64,000 bases of DNA from assembly GCF_023973825.1 (NCBI RefSeq), contig NC_090124.1, positions 1,729,501 through 1,793,500 of the forward strand. Reading direction: 5' to 3'. The DNA is from Plasmodium brasilianum (lineage: Eukaryota; Apicomplexa; Aconoidasida; Haemosporida; Plasmodiidae). Position numbers and translations under genes: made by a program. The notes under the pieces were generated by a model that was not told the DNA's origin, ran no database searches, and saw only the letters and a list, made by a program, of their open reading frames with translations. Each line of letters begins with the position of its first letter. The first letter of the stretch is position 1. Positions 10,496 through 27,215 of the stretch are shown here, one piece after another.

Positions 10496-11083
10496 CTAGC
10501 GGCATCTGACGTTTGATGCCTTTAAGCATTCTGTTCGCGTCCAGTAACGTGCATATACATGCGCACCCTTCATGCATACATTTCGAACAAGGAAAAAAAA
10601 AAAGAAAAAAAGAAAAATTGTACATATATATGTATATGTACATGCATAAACGAATAAACGAATAAACACATGCATGTGTACGGCCGTACGTACCGGCGCA
10701 CTTTTACAATTCATATGTACGTTAGGTGAAACTAAATTTAAAGGGTAGTGTACGTACGTTTTCTAGTAAATCTTAATTTGACACACCATGTACATTGACT
10801 TAAATATATGTACTACACGTATATACATGTATATATGTATGGGTATGGGTATGTGTGTAGGTATGTATACGGGTATAATTATGGGTATATGTATGTGTAT
10901 AGGTGAGTGCATGTATATATGTGTACCGTACACGCTAAATCCTTTGGAATAATACCTATTTAACGTCTTAACATTTTTACTGTAATACCAGCATAGCTGC
11001 TAACAAAAAAAAAAAAAAAAAAAAAAAAAAAAAGCCATCATACAATTTCGTACTCTTTTAGGGTTTACACGTTTAATCTTCAT
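10496..11083 (-). CDS. Four-exon gene for a ~65-residue protein with a mitochondrial-type N-terminus
   Basis: Minus-strand exons 11083-11069 (MKIKR, donor CGT|GTAAAC), 10999-10927 (acceptor after a 30-base poly-T then gttag), 10731-10694 and 10567-10496 agree in phase at every junction (0, 1, 0). The start reads MKIKRQLCWYYSKNVKTLNR YYSKGFSVY: basic, Tyr/Ser-rich and without acidic residues, as in mitochondrial presequences. The remainder includes VSPNVHMNCKSAP and GAHVYARYWTRTECLKASNV and ends RCR. No family is recognised. Each exon is richer in GC than its flanks. Exon 1 might instead extend to an AGA|GTACGA donor five codons later, and the last exon has a competing open frame. It is transcribed away from the LMF-like gene starting at 11432, so the ~350 bp between them may be a shared promoter region. 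Confidence 0.45.
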
Positions 11084-11400
11084 TTTTTTTGTTCGATTTA
11101 CATGTACATGTATATACATATATGTATATTGCGCATATGTGTACTTGTGTACACCCACATATGCATATTCATACACACGCAAATGTAGAGAAACGAAATA
11201 AAAAAGTAGACCTCCTTAAACTGATAGACATAATAATGTTGTTTCACTTAACTCTTTTTATTTTCATCATTTTTACATAAACATAAGGAAAGCATATATA
11301 TATATAAATATTTAAAAAACATTCAACGCGTAAAAGCAAAAAAAGTGCTAAGTGTGTGTGTATGGACCCAGGGTAGAGAGGAAAAAAGAAAAGAAAAAAG

Positions 11401-11431
<31 letters not shown>
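11084..11431. promoter_or_regulatory. Putative bidirectional promoter region
   Basis: This ~350-bp segment separates two divergent start codons (11083 minus, 11432 plus). It holds TGTACATGTATATACATA-type palindromic motifs near 11095-11130 and a 31-base poly-A run just before the plus-strand ATG. No specific factor site is claimed. The regulatory role is inferred only from the head-to-head arrangement. Confidence 0.35.
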
Positions 11432-17122
<5,691 letters not shown>

Positions 17123-17953
17123 TTAGCCTATAAACAAAGGCACTATCCGAAATACTTTATGACACATAAAACTTTTGGTTTTGTTGTTTTATTAATCTTA
17201 GGTTTTTTTTTTTTTTTTTCTTTTTTCCACTTTTCTCTTATATATAATAGTAATACTTATAATTCATTTAATATCTTTTCTTTTTTTTTTTTTTTTCTTT
17301 TTTTCTAATCTTTTCATTTATTAATTTTATTTTTTAATGATTAAAAGGTTTTAAATAGATTAAAAATTCCGCTTTTTAGCACTTCGCGCACAATAGTAGT
17401 GCACCACCGTTTTCCCCTTTCATTGTTTTACACCTTTGTTAAGTTTTATTTATTTGCTTTTTATGCTTTATGTTTTTTGCAGTATTTTACTTATATTTTA
17501 TGTTTTGTTTATAATTTACGTTTTGTTTATAATTTACGTTTTGTTTATAATTTACGTTTTGTTTATAATTTACGTTTTGTTTATAATTTACGTTTTGTAT
17601 TATTTTTTTTTCATTTTTCCAGTGCTAAACAAATTAACAAAACTTTTTAACCCTAATTTTTTTTTTTTTTTTTTTCGAGCTTTTCTGTCCTTCCATTTTG
17701 TTATCAAGTTTCTTGCCCTGTCAATGCTTAAAAACAACTATTATGAGCTCGTTGTACTTTTATAACATCATGAAGTTTAGAAGGTAGACATATACATACA
17801 GATATACATAAGTGTGTGTATGTACGCTTGCTTGTATGCGTATGTGTTTTCTTTTCTCTATATCACAGAACCTCTTTAATTTATGCGCAGTCCACAGTCA
17901 TGCTTTGGTAAGAATAATTATATGTGTGTAATAACAACATAAAATAATATAGT
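17123..17953. other. 3' flank of the LMF-like gene with poly-T and an 18-bp repeat
   Basis: Poly-T runs at 17203-17220 and 17280-17297. Five copies of an 18-bp unit (ttttgtttataatttacg) lie at about 17505-17598. No supported gene; it lies between two convergent 3' ends (LMF-like + and the small minus gene). Confidence 0.5.
17505..17598. repeat. 18-bp tandem repeat, five copies
   Basis: Unit ttttgtttataatttacg, nearly perfect. Non-coding by context. Confidence 0.85.
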
Positions 17954-18339
17954 TTAATTTGTTTCCTTCTTTTCCATCCCCAAACTTTCTCTTTGTTTTC
18001 TACGATATTCGTTATTGTAAGAATGTTCTTCATTTTTCTGCTTGTCAACATTAAGGTAACATAGGCTTAACGCAGATATGCCTAACGGGATTGCTGTGCC
18101 TGATAATTTTTGGAAATGTTCATTATTAAAATTAATGACTCACATTTTATCTTTTCAGCTAATACAAAAAAAAAAAGGATGTTCAACATTTATTTTTAAC
18201 TGATGCTTAGGTATTATATTGGTTTCACTGCTACTCGTTATATGTTATTTGTTGTATGTTATTTTGTGTGTGTGTGCATTTTTTTTTTTTCTTTGTTACC
18301 AAGAACGACAAATGTACACCAATAAAAGATCTTCTTCAT
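17954..18339 (-). CDS. Two-exon gene for a 61-residue single-pass membrane protein
   Basis: Exon 1 18339-18300 encodes MKKIFYWCTFVVL plus one base, donor G|GTAACA. Exon 2 18099-17954 (acceptor aaaattatcag) opens with two bases and reads GTAIPLGISALSLCYLNVDK, then a charged tail with EEHSYNNEYRRKQRESLG and a stop. The result has one hydrophobic helix at residues ~8-30 and a basic C-terminal tail. The short N-terminus, single helix and Arg/Lys/Glu tail resemble small mitochondrial inner-membrane assembly factors, but I cannot place it in a family. An optional 15-nt exon at about 18147-18161 (strong ttttttttttgtattag acceptor, GTGAGT donor) also keeps frame and would replace one Gly by a few residues. 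Confidence 0.5.
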
Positions 18340-19404
18340 TTTTACTTTCCTGCTTAGTCTTCAAAAAGAATGGATAGCAATGTTTACAGTCACTGGTGTT
18401 ACAACGTGTTCAAAATTTTTTTTCTTTTTTGTTTAAAAAATATTTTTACTACTATAGTTCATACGAAAGAGTTAAGAGGAAGCAAAAAAAAAAAAAAAAA
18501 AAAAAAAAAGAAGGAATAAAAGAAACAAGCAACAATACAAAGAAACGATTGAACAAAATAATAATCAAAAGTTCGCCTTATAACGTTCACTTGAAAAAAA
18601 AAAAGATAAAAATAAATTTAAAAAATGCAAAGAAATAGGTGTTAAACTTAATACGCATGCTTTAAAATAAATACTTGCTTAAAATGGAAAGGAAAATTGT
18701 TCACCTCAAGTTTTCGAGTAGTAATAAATATTCCAATGCTACCTTTTCAAACTAATTTATAATATTCTATGAAAATATTATTTCATTTTGTTTTATTATT
18801 TTTTATTTTATTCTATTTTACTTTATTTTTGCGAGTGTTGACACATACAAAATTCAAATATATATGTAATATATGCAATCAAACGAACATTTTTTGTGTT
18901 CATTTCTGTAAAATGGTACTCTTATGAAAATTAAAAAAGAAAAAAGGGAAGAGCGAAAATATTATATACATGTGCATAACTTATGTTTGTGCGTAACAAG
19001 TCTGTCCTTAGCATATCAATCAAACGTTGCACATTTTTTGCTTATTGTAGAAATATAAATTTTGAAAAAATAAAGATATAAAATAATGCTGTAATATCTT
19101 ATATATATAAAATAATTTTAAAACAAGAAATACAAAAAAAAAAAAAAAAAAAAAAAATTAAAATATATGGAAGATAACAGAGTAAAAATAAAGTACAAGG
19201 ATGAGAAGTAATGATACGATTTAAATTTCGTCCTTATGCAATAAAACGTGTATATATGCACATATATGGTATGTATTATGAAACGTGAAATAAGCGAGAT
19301 TGCGTTTACACACCTATACATATAAATGTAAGTATATATGTATGTATATATGTATGTATGTATGTATGCATCTATTTATGTATGCGAGTACGTATGTATG
19401 TAAG

Positions 19405-19436
<32 letters not shown>

Positions 19437-19611
19437 ACATTCCACTACTCTTTTTTATCTTCAACACATCATTACCATTATCGGAAATAAGTAAAAAGGA
19501 TTATGAGGAAATAATGTCTTTTAAAAGAAAATTTTTTTTATTTCTCAAAATAAAAGGATAATATACTTTAAAACAAAAAAAAAAAATTAAATGCTGATTT
19601 TCTCTAGTCTT
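18340..19611. other. Intergenic, no gene seen
   Basis: AT-rich with poly-A (18485-18509), poly-A (19134-19157) and TATG/ATGT motifs (19330-19430). Open stretches here are lysine- or tyrosine-rich composition artefacts. Confidence 0.5.
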
Positions 19612-20920
19612 TCATTTTGCGTTGTTGGATGTGTTAATCTTTGAGTACAGCAATGAGTCCTTTGTCTATATAAATTGAATAAATGTACGTACATGAATAC
19701 GTGCACATATATATACATATACGTGCAGAGGAGCTTACATATATATGCACATAATTACTTGTATACACATACGCAATTGCATATTTAACTATAAAAAGTA
19801 TTTTTTCAATTTTTACTTTAGAGATTTCAAGCGTGGCATAGGTTCCCAAAAGGAATGCAATGATACAAGTTATCACGATCCTGTTATAAAAGGGGAAAAA
19901 AAAATTAAATAAAAAATAAATGAGATAAAATAAAAAACAATTTAGATAAAATAAAAAATTTAGATAAAATAAAAAACAATTTAGATAAAATAAAAAATTT
20001 AGATAAAATAAAAAACAATTTAGATAAAATAAAAATAAAAAATATGAACACGTTTACACAGATGCAAGTGCATTCTATATCATTTATACGCAACTGCTGC
20101 TTATTTGCAATTTATGCATTTATGAACTATTCAAGTGTATATTTGGGGAAAATTTACAGCATATATAATAGCTGTTTTTTAGCTCTTTTCAGTTCATATT
20201 ATAAGATTAACGTAAAAATATAAACGCAACAATATATGCACAAAAATGTAATCACATAGGCGCAAATGTTTATAAAAATATATAAACATATGCGCACACA
20301 TAGATACAAACGTAGGTGCATGTAGGTATGTATAGAATACAAACATACACACATATATATATTATACATATACATATGATTACCACAAGGTAATATGGAA
20401 CTGAACGCTCTTCTGGTTTTCATCATACACTACTCCTGTCTGTAAATAAAATAAATGAACGGCATATAAAATTAAACAACTCTTTCACTAGTTTGTTAAC
20501 GGATTCTTTTAGTTCTCTCGATATTTGTCATGTTACTATTTTTAACGTCTTTTGTTGGAATGCTTCTATTTTGCGAATTATATTATTCTGTTTTATTATT
20601 TTTTTTTCTTTTTTTTTTCATTTTGCCTTACTTGGGCAGAAACAAAATACAGATAAAATAAAATATCACATAAGAAAAAAAAAAAATTCATTTTTTCTCT
20701 ATATTTTCAAATAGCTATTTATTGGATTAACCTCAACTTTGTGTAAAATATTGGTATATGTACATAGTTACATATATATATGTAAACACATGTACATATT
20801 TATGTTTATGTATATAACTTATTTACATGTATATTTATACTCTCATATGTATATATATGTACATGTAAAAATATTTATAAATCCTTTGTTTTAATTCTGT
20901 TAATTTTGCTCCATTTATTG
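19612..20920 (-). CDS. ATP6AP2 / renin-receptor-like V-ATPase accessory protein, C-terminal exons
   Basis: Minus-strand exons 20587-20537, 20439-20384, 19880-19817 and 19665-19612 join in phase (0, 2, 0) and read NNIIRKIEAFQQKTLKI, TGVVYDENQKSVQFHITLW, IVITCIIAFLLGTYATLEIS and TKDSLLYSKINTSNNAK. The pattern of a juxtamembrane Y-x-V-x-F-x-x-x-L-W, one hydrophobic helix, then D-S-[LI]-[LI]-Y near the C-terminus matches the end of animal ATP6AP2. That is a type I protein binding the V-ATPase membrane sector and aiding its assembly. Upstream exon candidates are 20920-20863 (INGAKLTELKQRIYKYFY) and one ending at 20632 (DILFYLYFVSAQ, donor CAA|GTAAGG). The latter has a broken frame at a 12-base poly-T, and its intron would be only 44 nt. 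The luminal N-terminus lies further up and is unresolved. Confidence 0.55.
19915..20040. repeat. Short tandem repeat, unit about 20-40 bp (aaaacaatttagataaaat)
   Basis: Alternating aaaaaacaatttagataaaat and aaaaaatttagataaaat copies within an intron of the ATP6AP2-like gene. Confidence 0.75.
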
Positions 20921-21664
20921 CTTTTTCCTTTTTTTTTTTTTTTTTTATTCATATATAGTTATTATAAAAAATAGAAGATGAAACTGCCATAATTGTAAAT
21001 GGAACTGGATTTTATATTCGATTTGAAATTTAATTTATTTATTTTTTTTTTTTTTTTTTTTTTTTTCTTGTACATGCATTTATAACGTTGTAATGTGCCT
21101 TCTTTTTTTTTAAAAAAAAAGCAAAATTTTGATCAAGAGAAGATTGTAACATCAGCATTCATATTTTTGCTTACACATATTACATATATAAGTAAATATA
21201 CATATATAAGTAAATATACATATATAAGTAAATATACATATATAAGTAAATATACATATATAAGTAAATATACATATATAAGTAAATATACATATATAAG
21301 TAAATATACATATATAAGTAAATATACATATATAAGTAAATATACATATATAAGTAAATATACATATATAAGTAAATATACATATATAAGTAAATATACA
21401 TATATAAGTAAATATACATATATAAGTAAATATACATATATAAGTATATACATATATAAGTAAATATACATACATAAGTAAATATACATACATAAGTAAA
21501 TATATATACATAAGTAAATATACATATACTTAAATATGCATATATGTGTTTATATAAGTACTTACGTACAAACATACATAAAATTATGTACACGTACATA
21601 TATATTTACTTTCATCCTTTTTCCATTTTTCGGAAGACAAAAAAATATGTAACCATGCCCATAC

Positions 21665-21698
<34 letters not shown>

Positions 21699-22124
21699 TT
21701 ACTTCAACCCCATTTTTTACGAATTTTTTTTTTTTTTTTTTTATGAACACGATAAGTTCAGATAATTTAAAAAAGTAGGATTTGTAAATATATGCATAAA
21801 TTGTTTTAAAAAATAAAAGTGTAATTAAGTAATGTTTCTGACTTAACCTAACGTAGACAAAATATGCTTTTATTGTTACTTAAGAGTGCGCGAACATTTG
21901 AAAATTTTCCTTTTTTGGTAATATACCAATTTAATATTTTTAAAAGGCAGCAGTGTGTGTACATATGTATATATGTGCATATATGTATGTGTGCGAAGAA
22001 AGTGGTGCTACTTTGATATATCATTATTCTCTTCAAAATACAGGAAGTAAAAAAAAAAAAAATATGTCAATGGATGAACCTTAACGTTATTATGAATATT
22101 GATATAAAAGGGGGAACAATTTAG
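20921..22124. other. Region with unresolved exon-like islands around an 18-bp repeat array
   Basis: Coding-like pieces exist on both strands. On plus, 20975-21033 reads DETAIIVNGTGFYIRFEI then stop. On minus, about 21845-21950 reads ILNWYITKKGKFSNVRALLS before a possible donor, and about 21610-21660 reads LYGHGYIFFCLPKNGKRMK before GTAAAT. Some are probably 5' exons of the ATP6AP2-like gene. I could not choose between models. Confidence 0.3.
21177..21535. repeat. 18-bp tandem repeat, about 19 copies
   Basis: Unit acatatataagtaaatat, almost perfect for some 270 bp, then degenerate towards 21535. Because the unit is a multiple of three, several frames stay open on both strands. No start, splice or family evidence supports coding. 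Confidence 0.9.
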
Positions 22125-22236
22125 TTTCTCTTTTTCTGATCAAAAAAGAGTAATTAAAATTAATGATACGCTTAATAAAGTATATACAAAAATAGGATCA
22201 AGTAAACCTTTAAAAAAATATATAACGAAAAGGTGA
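22125..22236 (+). other. Exon-like open segment (possible last exon)
   Basis: After a ttag acceptor the frame reads FSFSDQKRVIKINDTLNKVY, TKIGSSKPLKKYITKR and a stop. The coding strand is purine-rich as expected. No matching upstream exon could be assigned, and the reverse strand is also partly open (GLLDPIFVYTLLS). Function unknown. Confidence 0.3.
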
Positions 22237-23900
22237 AAGAGAATTATTTATTATTGTCTGTTCATCTGATATCAGGTTCATGCATATAAATGAAAATAAA
22301 CTACTTCTTAATAGTATTATTTTGATTGTTAATATAAAAAAGAAGAAAAATTATAAACAAAAAACCGTTAATTAATTTCTTACATGTTCATGTAAAAAAA
22401 AAAAAAAAAAAAAAAAATATGTACTACCCTTAAACGTAACACCAAAAAAGTTATACATAATTATACGTGGTGTCAAGTATAATACAATACATACATATGC
22501 ACATGTAAATAGACGACAGGTCCTTTCTTTCACGTAACTTTGGACCTCCTATATTATTTGTCATTGTATATGTATAACTTCCTTTAACTCTTAAAACTGT
22601 TAAATGCACAAGCTATAATTCAGTCTTTTTCCAAATTTTTAAATGCGTTTTTTCCCTAATAATGTTTGTAAATCACCTCTAGCTGTTTATAAAATATGCA
22701 CGACAAGGAGCACATATACGGGTATATATTCGCATTTACGCATAAATATATGCATTTATATACATAATACAACACAAATATATGTAAGTGCTTATAATTA
22801 AAAGCTAAAACGTACTAAAAAAAAGCAATAAAATAAAGGCGAACAATAAACAAAAAAAAAAATATATATATACCAAACAGGTCAAATCAAGCCAAATAAG
22901 ACAAACAAATAAAATACAATAAAACAAAAGAGCTTTTTATTTTGAGTTCCCACAAAATAGCTTATACGCGAATATAGGTAAAACAGGAAAAAACGTAATT
23001 CACCTTATTAATGAAGCTGTGCTTCAACTGTATACATGTAAGTGTAGAATATACACATAGATGTTATGGCAGTTTGAACATACAAAAACAAAATAAAACT
23101 AGGCGATATATTACACTACACTGCAGAGGAAAAGAAATGAAGAGTGTAATCTACAGTGCTAATTTTTTTAGAAAAAAAAGTAAAGAAACGTAAAAAATGG
23201 GAAAAACGTAAAAAGTGGGAAAAACGTAAAAAGTGGGAAAAACGTAAAAAATGGGAAAAACGTAAAAAGTGGGAAAAACGTAAAAAATGGGAAAAACGTT
23301 AAAAATGGGAAAAACGTAAAAAATGGGAAAAACGTAAAAAATGGGAAAAACGTAAAAAATGGGAAAAACGTAAAAAATGTAAAAAATGTGAAAAACGTAA
23401 AAAACATAAAAAACGTAAAAAATGTAAAAATGTAAATGTAAAATGCCATCGTACTTTTAACCCTAAGCATTCAACTGTTGTCAAAAAATAACGTATGCCC
23501 AATTTAAAAAAAAAAAAATAATAATATAATTGATATGTGCATTGCATCAAAACAATACACTCGTGCATAGCAAAATTGAAGAATACATTTACTTGTAGTG
23601 AATACATATGCTAGTGTACATATATATATATTTATATATATATATATATATTACGTACGTATATGTAATGGCTCCTGATGGTTATTAAAAAAAAGTACCC
23701 CAGAAGGATTGCAAAAAAAAAAGAAAAAATATAATTTTTTACCATCTTTTTATTTAAAAGAAAAACATTTACATAAAATAATTTAAATAAAAGTTTTATC
23801 ATCTACATAAAAAGTAAAGGTGTTAAACAATATTTATATTATTATATTTAAAAAAAAAAAAAAAAAAAGAGCCATATGTTAATGAGAATATTGGGAAAAG
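22237..23900. other. Intergenic with an 18-bp repeat; one short open frame not supported
   Basis: AT-rich. An open frame at 23011-23193 (MKLCFNCIH followed immediately by a GTAAGT donor) might be a first exon, but no partner was found. Confidence 0.4.
23183..23385. repeat. 18-bp tandem repeat, about 11 copies
   Basis: Unit gtaaaaaatgggaaaaac, nearly perfect, with one ttaaaaatg variant. Minus-strand Phe-rich frames across it are artefacts. Confidence 0.9.
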
Positions 23901-25079
23901 ATGAAATATTCAGCTTTTAAGAATTCTTTAAGGTATAGAGTAATTTAAATAATCATATACGAACATAAAGAAAAGCTGTCAAATATTTATGCATTAAAAT
24001 GTACATTTTTTTTATTTTTTAGATTTGCTAGTAAATTCTACCAGAATAATAGTTATAAGCTATACATGAACAGTGTGCCGCAGTTTTCTACTTTTACATA
24101 TGGCAAACACATAAAAACGTAAGTATAAAATTTTTTTAATTTGTTGAATTTGCAAATTTTACAAACGATGCTGAATATATGTAGTGTGTAGAAAAATATA
24201 TTGCGTTTATAAATATACACATATATTCGCATTTATCTGGTTTACCCGTATTCATTATTATGTATCCTTTTTTAATAATAAAAATAGGAGCCCATTAACA
24301 AATAGGCTGGACGATTTGTTAAAAAAAAATGCTAGCTTAATAAGCATAATTAGCGTGAATGGATTGGATGATTTAATTATGCAGTCGTCAAAAATTGGTG
24401 AGTTATTTTTTCATAACCTAATTGCACAAAATAGCATGTCGACTTTGTTTTTTAATGTACCAAAGAGGTATACTCAAATATATTTACATGTGAATTTATA
24501 TGTATATATAAGTATATATATGCACACACACACACACAAACGCACACAAACACACACAAACACACACAAACACACACAAACACACACAAACACACACAAA
24601 CACACACAATATGCATAGCGCTATGTTGTAAATTCATTTTAATAGCATAGAACAAAAATCATAAAAAATATGATCAAACTTCTTTATTTTTACTTTTTTT
24701 TTCATTTACGAATTTGAATATCGTTCAAAGTTGTCCTTTTCATTTATATAGATGGTTCCTCCAATATTTGTTATTAATATTTATATTCGTATATATATAT
24801 ATATATATATATGTATTTTTTTTTTTTTTTTTTTTTTTTCTTTCCCCTTTTCAGAATCGGTTTCAATCGCAGACTGGTTGCTGAACCTTGTGGAAGAGTA
24901 TCAATGTATGATAAAATTACACCAGTACGAAACATGACACATACATATCCACACGTACATATACGTGTGTATTATACATATATTCGTACATATGCATAAA
25001 TACATTCTTGTACATTTAGCGCAGTTTTTATGATTCGTACTGTTAAAAGAAAAAAATAATAAATTTTTCGCGTCCTTTC

Positions 25080-25114
<35 letters not shown>

Positions 25115-25148
25115 CTTTCAGCTCAAGAAAGATGTGTACTTTACATGA
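23901..25148 (+). CDS. Five-exon gene for a 134-residue protein with mitochondrial-type presequence
   Basis: Exons 23901-23932, 24023-24118, 24288-24467, 24855-24924 and 25122-25148; phases 2, 2, 2, 0 all agree and donors are GTATAG, GTAAGT, GTATAC and GTACGA. The N-terminus MKYSAFKNSLRFASKFYQNN is basic and Ser/Phe/Tyr-rich without acids, a typical mitochondrial leader. The body has SPLTNRLDDLLKKNASLISI and ISVNGLDDLIMQSSKIGELF, a middle segment ending FFNVPKRIGFNRRLVAEPCG, and the end RVSMYDKITPLKKDVYFT. No family recognised; the basic C-terminal half would fit a ribosome-associated or matrix protein, which is only inference. Alternative splicing into 24752-24788 (a hydrophobic WFLQYLLLIFIF exon) is possible but would end early. 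The third intron holds a CACACAAA microsatellite. Confidence 0.5.
24524..24610. repeat. CACACAAA octanucleotide repeat (intronic)
   Basis: About nine copies of cacacaaa inside intron 3 of the gene at 23901-25148. Confidence 0.85.
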
Positions 25149-25630
25149 ATATATGTACACTTGTATGACAAAATGTATGTCAAAATATATGAATACATGG
25201 ATGATAAATTTATACACAAATATGTATGCTGCACACTGCTAAATTTTATGAATAAGCGGATTATAATTCTTTATATAAATTAGTGACATACTTAGCAGAT
25301 TTTTTATTTCTTGTTTTGTCATTTCGCTAATATGTTTATATATTAACATGTATATGTATGTTGTTGCTGACCTTCGTTCATGCAATTTTACATGTCATAA
25401 ATATGCTAATTAACATATACATGTCTTCATATTTGTATGTACCTTCTTTTTACTCATTCATTTAAACGTTCAGTTTTTTACTCATTCATTTAAACGTTCA
25501 GTTTTTTACTCATTCATTTAAACGTTCAGTTTTTTATTCATTCATTTAAACGTTCAGTTTTTTATTCATTCATTTAAACGTTCAGTTTTTTATTCATTTA
25601 TGTTTATTTACTTATTTTTTTTTTTTCATC

Positions 25631-25661
<31 letters not shown>

Positions 25662-25906
25662 TTAGACTCATTGCACAGTGTGACGTGCTTACACACGTGC
25701 ACATGATAATTCTTTGTTCCTCTTACCATTGCTTCCTTTTCTTTCTTTGGAGCAATTAAATCTGCCTACATACGTTTATGCATATGTTCATATTACATAC
25801 ATCCACATGCGTCGTACCTGCACATATATCTATTTATATGTATATGTAGGTATGCGCATATGTTCGCTTATTTGACAACACTTATTAATGCAATTTTTTA
25901 TATTTA

Positions 25907-25939
<33 letters not shown>

Positions 25940-26306
25940 AAGTAGTAATGCTATCATGTGTAAATATGACCACAATACGGTTAAATTGAGAAAGAAATGA
26001 AAAAGAAAAAAATTCTGTTGAGTATGCGAAGTTGTCTTCATCCTACACTTTGTTAATTTTGTTGTTATTATTTGACTACATGTTCATGAGTGTACATACA
26101 CAAATGAGTATCTATATATATATACTTATGCATATATGTGCATATATATATGCATACATACATACGTACACATAGTAATTTGCTGGATTTATTTTTATTC
26201 CTTGTCATTTCTTCTGATTTTTATCGCATTTATAATTATTTTAGTGTTTAAGTGTTATTTCGTGTAATTTTCAATTGTAATATATTTTTAACGCATTATT
26301 AACACT

Positions 26307-26338
<32 letters not shown>
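25149..26338. other. Intergenic spacer between converging genes
   Basis: Holds a 27-bp repeat (25457-25600) and poly-T runs (25632-25660, 25909-25930, 26310-26340). An acceptor-like site at 25660 followed by LIAQCDVLTH could be noise. No gene supported. Confidence 0.4.
25452..25600. repeat. 27-bp tandem repeat, five to six copies
   Basis: Unit cattcatttaaacgttcagttttttac/t, nearly perfect. No coding potential recognised. Confidence 0.85.
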
Positions 26339-26344
<6 letters not shown>

Positions 26345-27113
26345 AAAAAGCAGTTGGTTTTCCATTAGGAGCATGGGATTGTCAACAGAACTGTCTATAG
26401 CAAAAAAGAAAAAGCAGTGAAACATTTGAAAGAACAGAATACTATTATATATGTATAATTTTACCTAAGTATTTATGTCTATGTAGACTACTTAATAATG
26501 TAATGAATCTCTTCATTCTTGCATTTATTATTTGTATTATGCATTATTCATAATATTTCTTATAATTCTGTGAAAATTTATTTTACGTTTTATTTGCATG
26601 AATAGGACTACATTTTAAACGCAATAATTAATAATTCGCATGTAAATGGAAAGCTGTAGTGGCAGTCGTGTATATGCATATGCATATACATATATATATA
26701 TATATATATATCTATGTGAATACAAATTACACGGCAATAAAAATGTGCAAACATAGCCCAATGTGTATACATATTTTTGCTCAACATTATGAACATAAAG
26801 AAAAATGTGAAGCGCAAACAACATACTACTTCTTCCGATATGCATATGGAGTATTTCATTGTATTCGTTCGTTGTTCTCGTCTTTTTATTTATCCTTTTA
26901 CCATTTAAAAATGTACTCACTTGTATGTATACATTGTATGTATTGGCTTCCAATATTTTTAAAATATGTTTTCCTTTCTTCTTTAGGCAATTTCTTACTA
27001 GACATTTGGTGGTGACTCACCCCTAACTCGGTGTTCAACTGGAATGAATATTTATCGTGCGCATGTGCATTTATATGTACGTGTATATGTACGCTTACGC
27101 CTACATGAAAATG

Positions 27114-27151
<38 letters not shown>

Positions 27152-27215
27152 ATAATATTACACACTCGTGTACACCTTTTGTGCCCCACGTTTTGTATAT
27201 TTTCTTCCAGAAATA
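26339..27215 (-). CDS. C-terminal exons of an unidentified small gene (5' end unresolved)
   Basis: Three minus-strand exons agree in phase: 27215-27176 (ISGRKYTKRGAQK, donor AAG|GTGTAC), 27038-26999 (acceptor attcattccag; LNTELGVSHHQMS, donor A|GTAAGA) and 26394-26339 (acceptor ttttttgctatag; SSVDNPMLLMENQLLFI then stop). The last acceptor has a strong pyrimidine tract. A possible upstream exon near 27310-27345 (FDTKIFTFSY, donor AT|GTGTGT) would fit the phase. At about 27365-27420 a hydrophobic start, MDFFKVLFAICTLCMLVS, is open but could not be joined. Family unknown; could be secreted if that start is real. Confidence 0.38.

Noticed and set aside
21177..21535. CRISPR-like array
   Set aside because: Direct tandem units of 18 bp without unique spacers, in a eukaryotic genome; simply a minisatellite.
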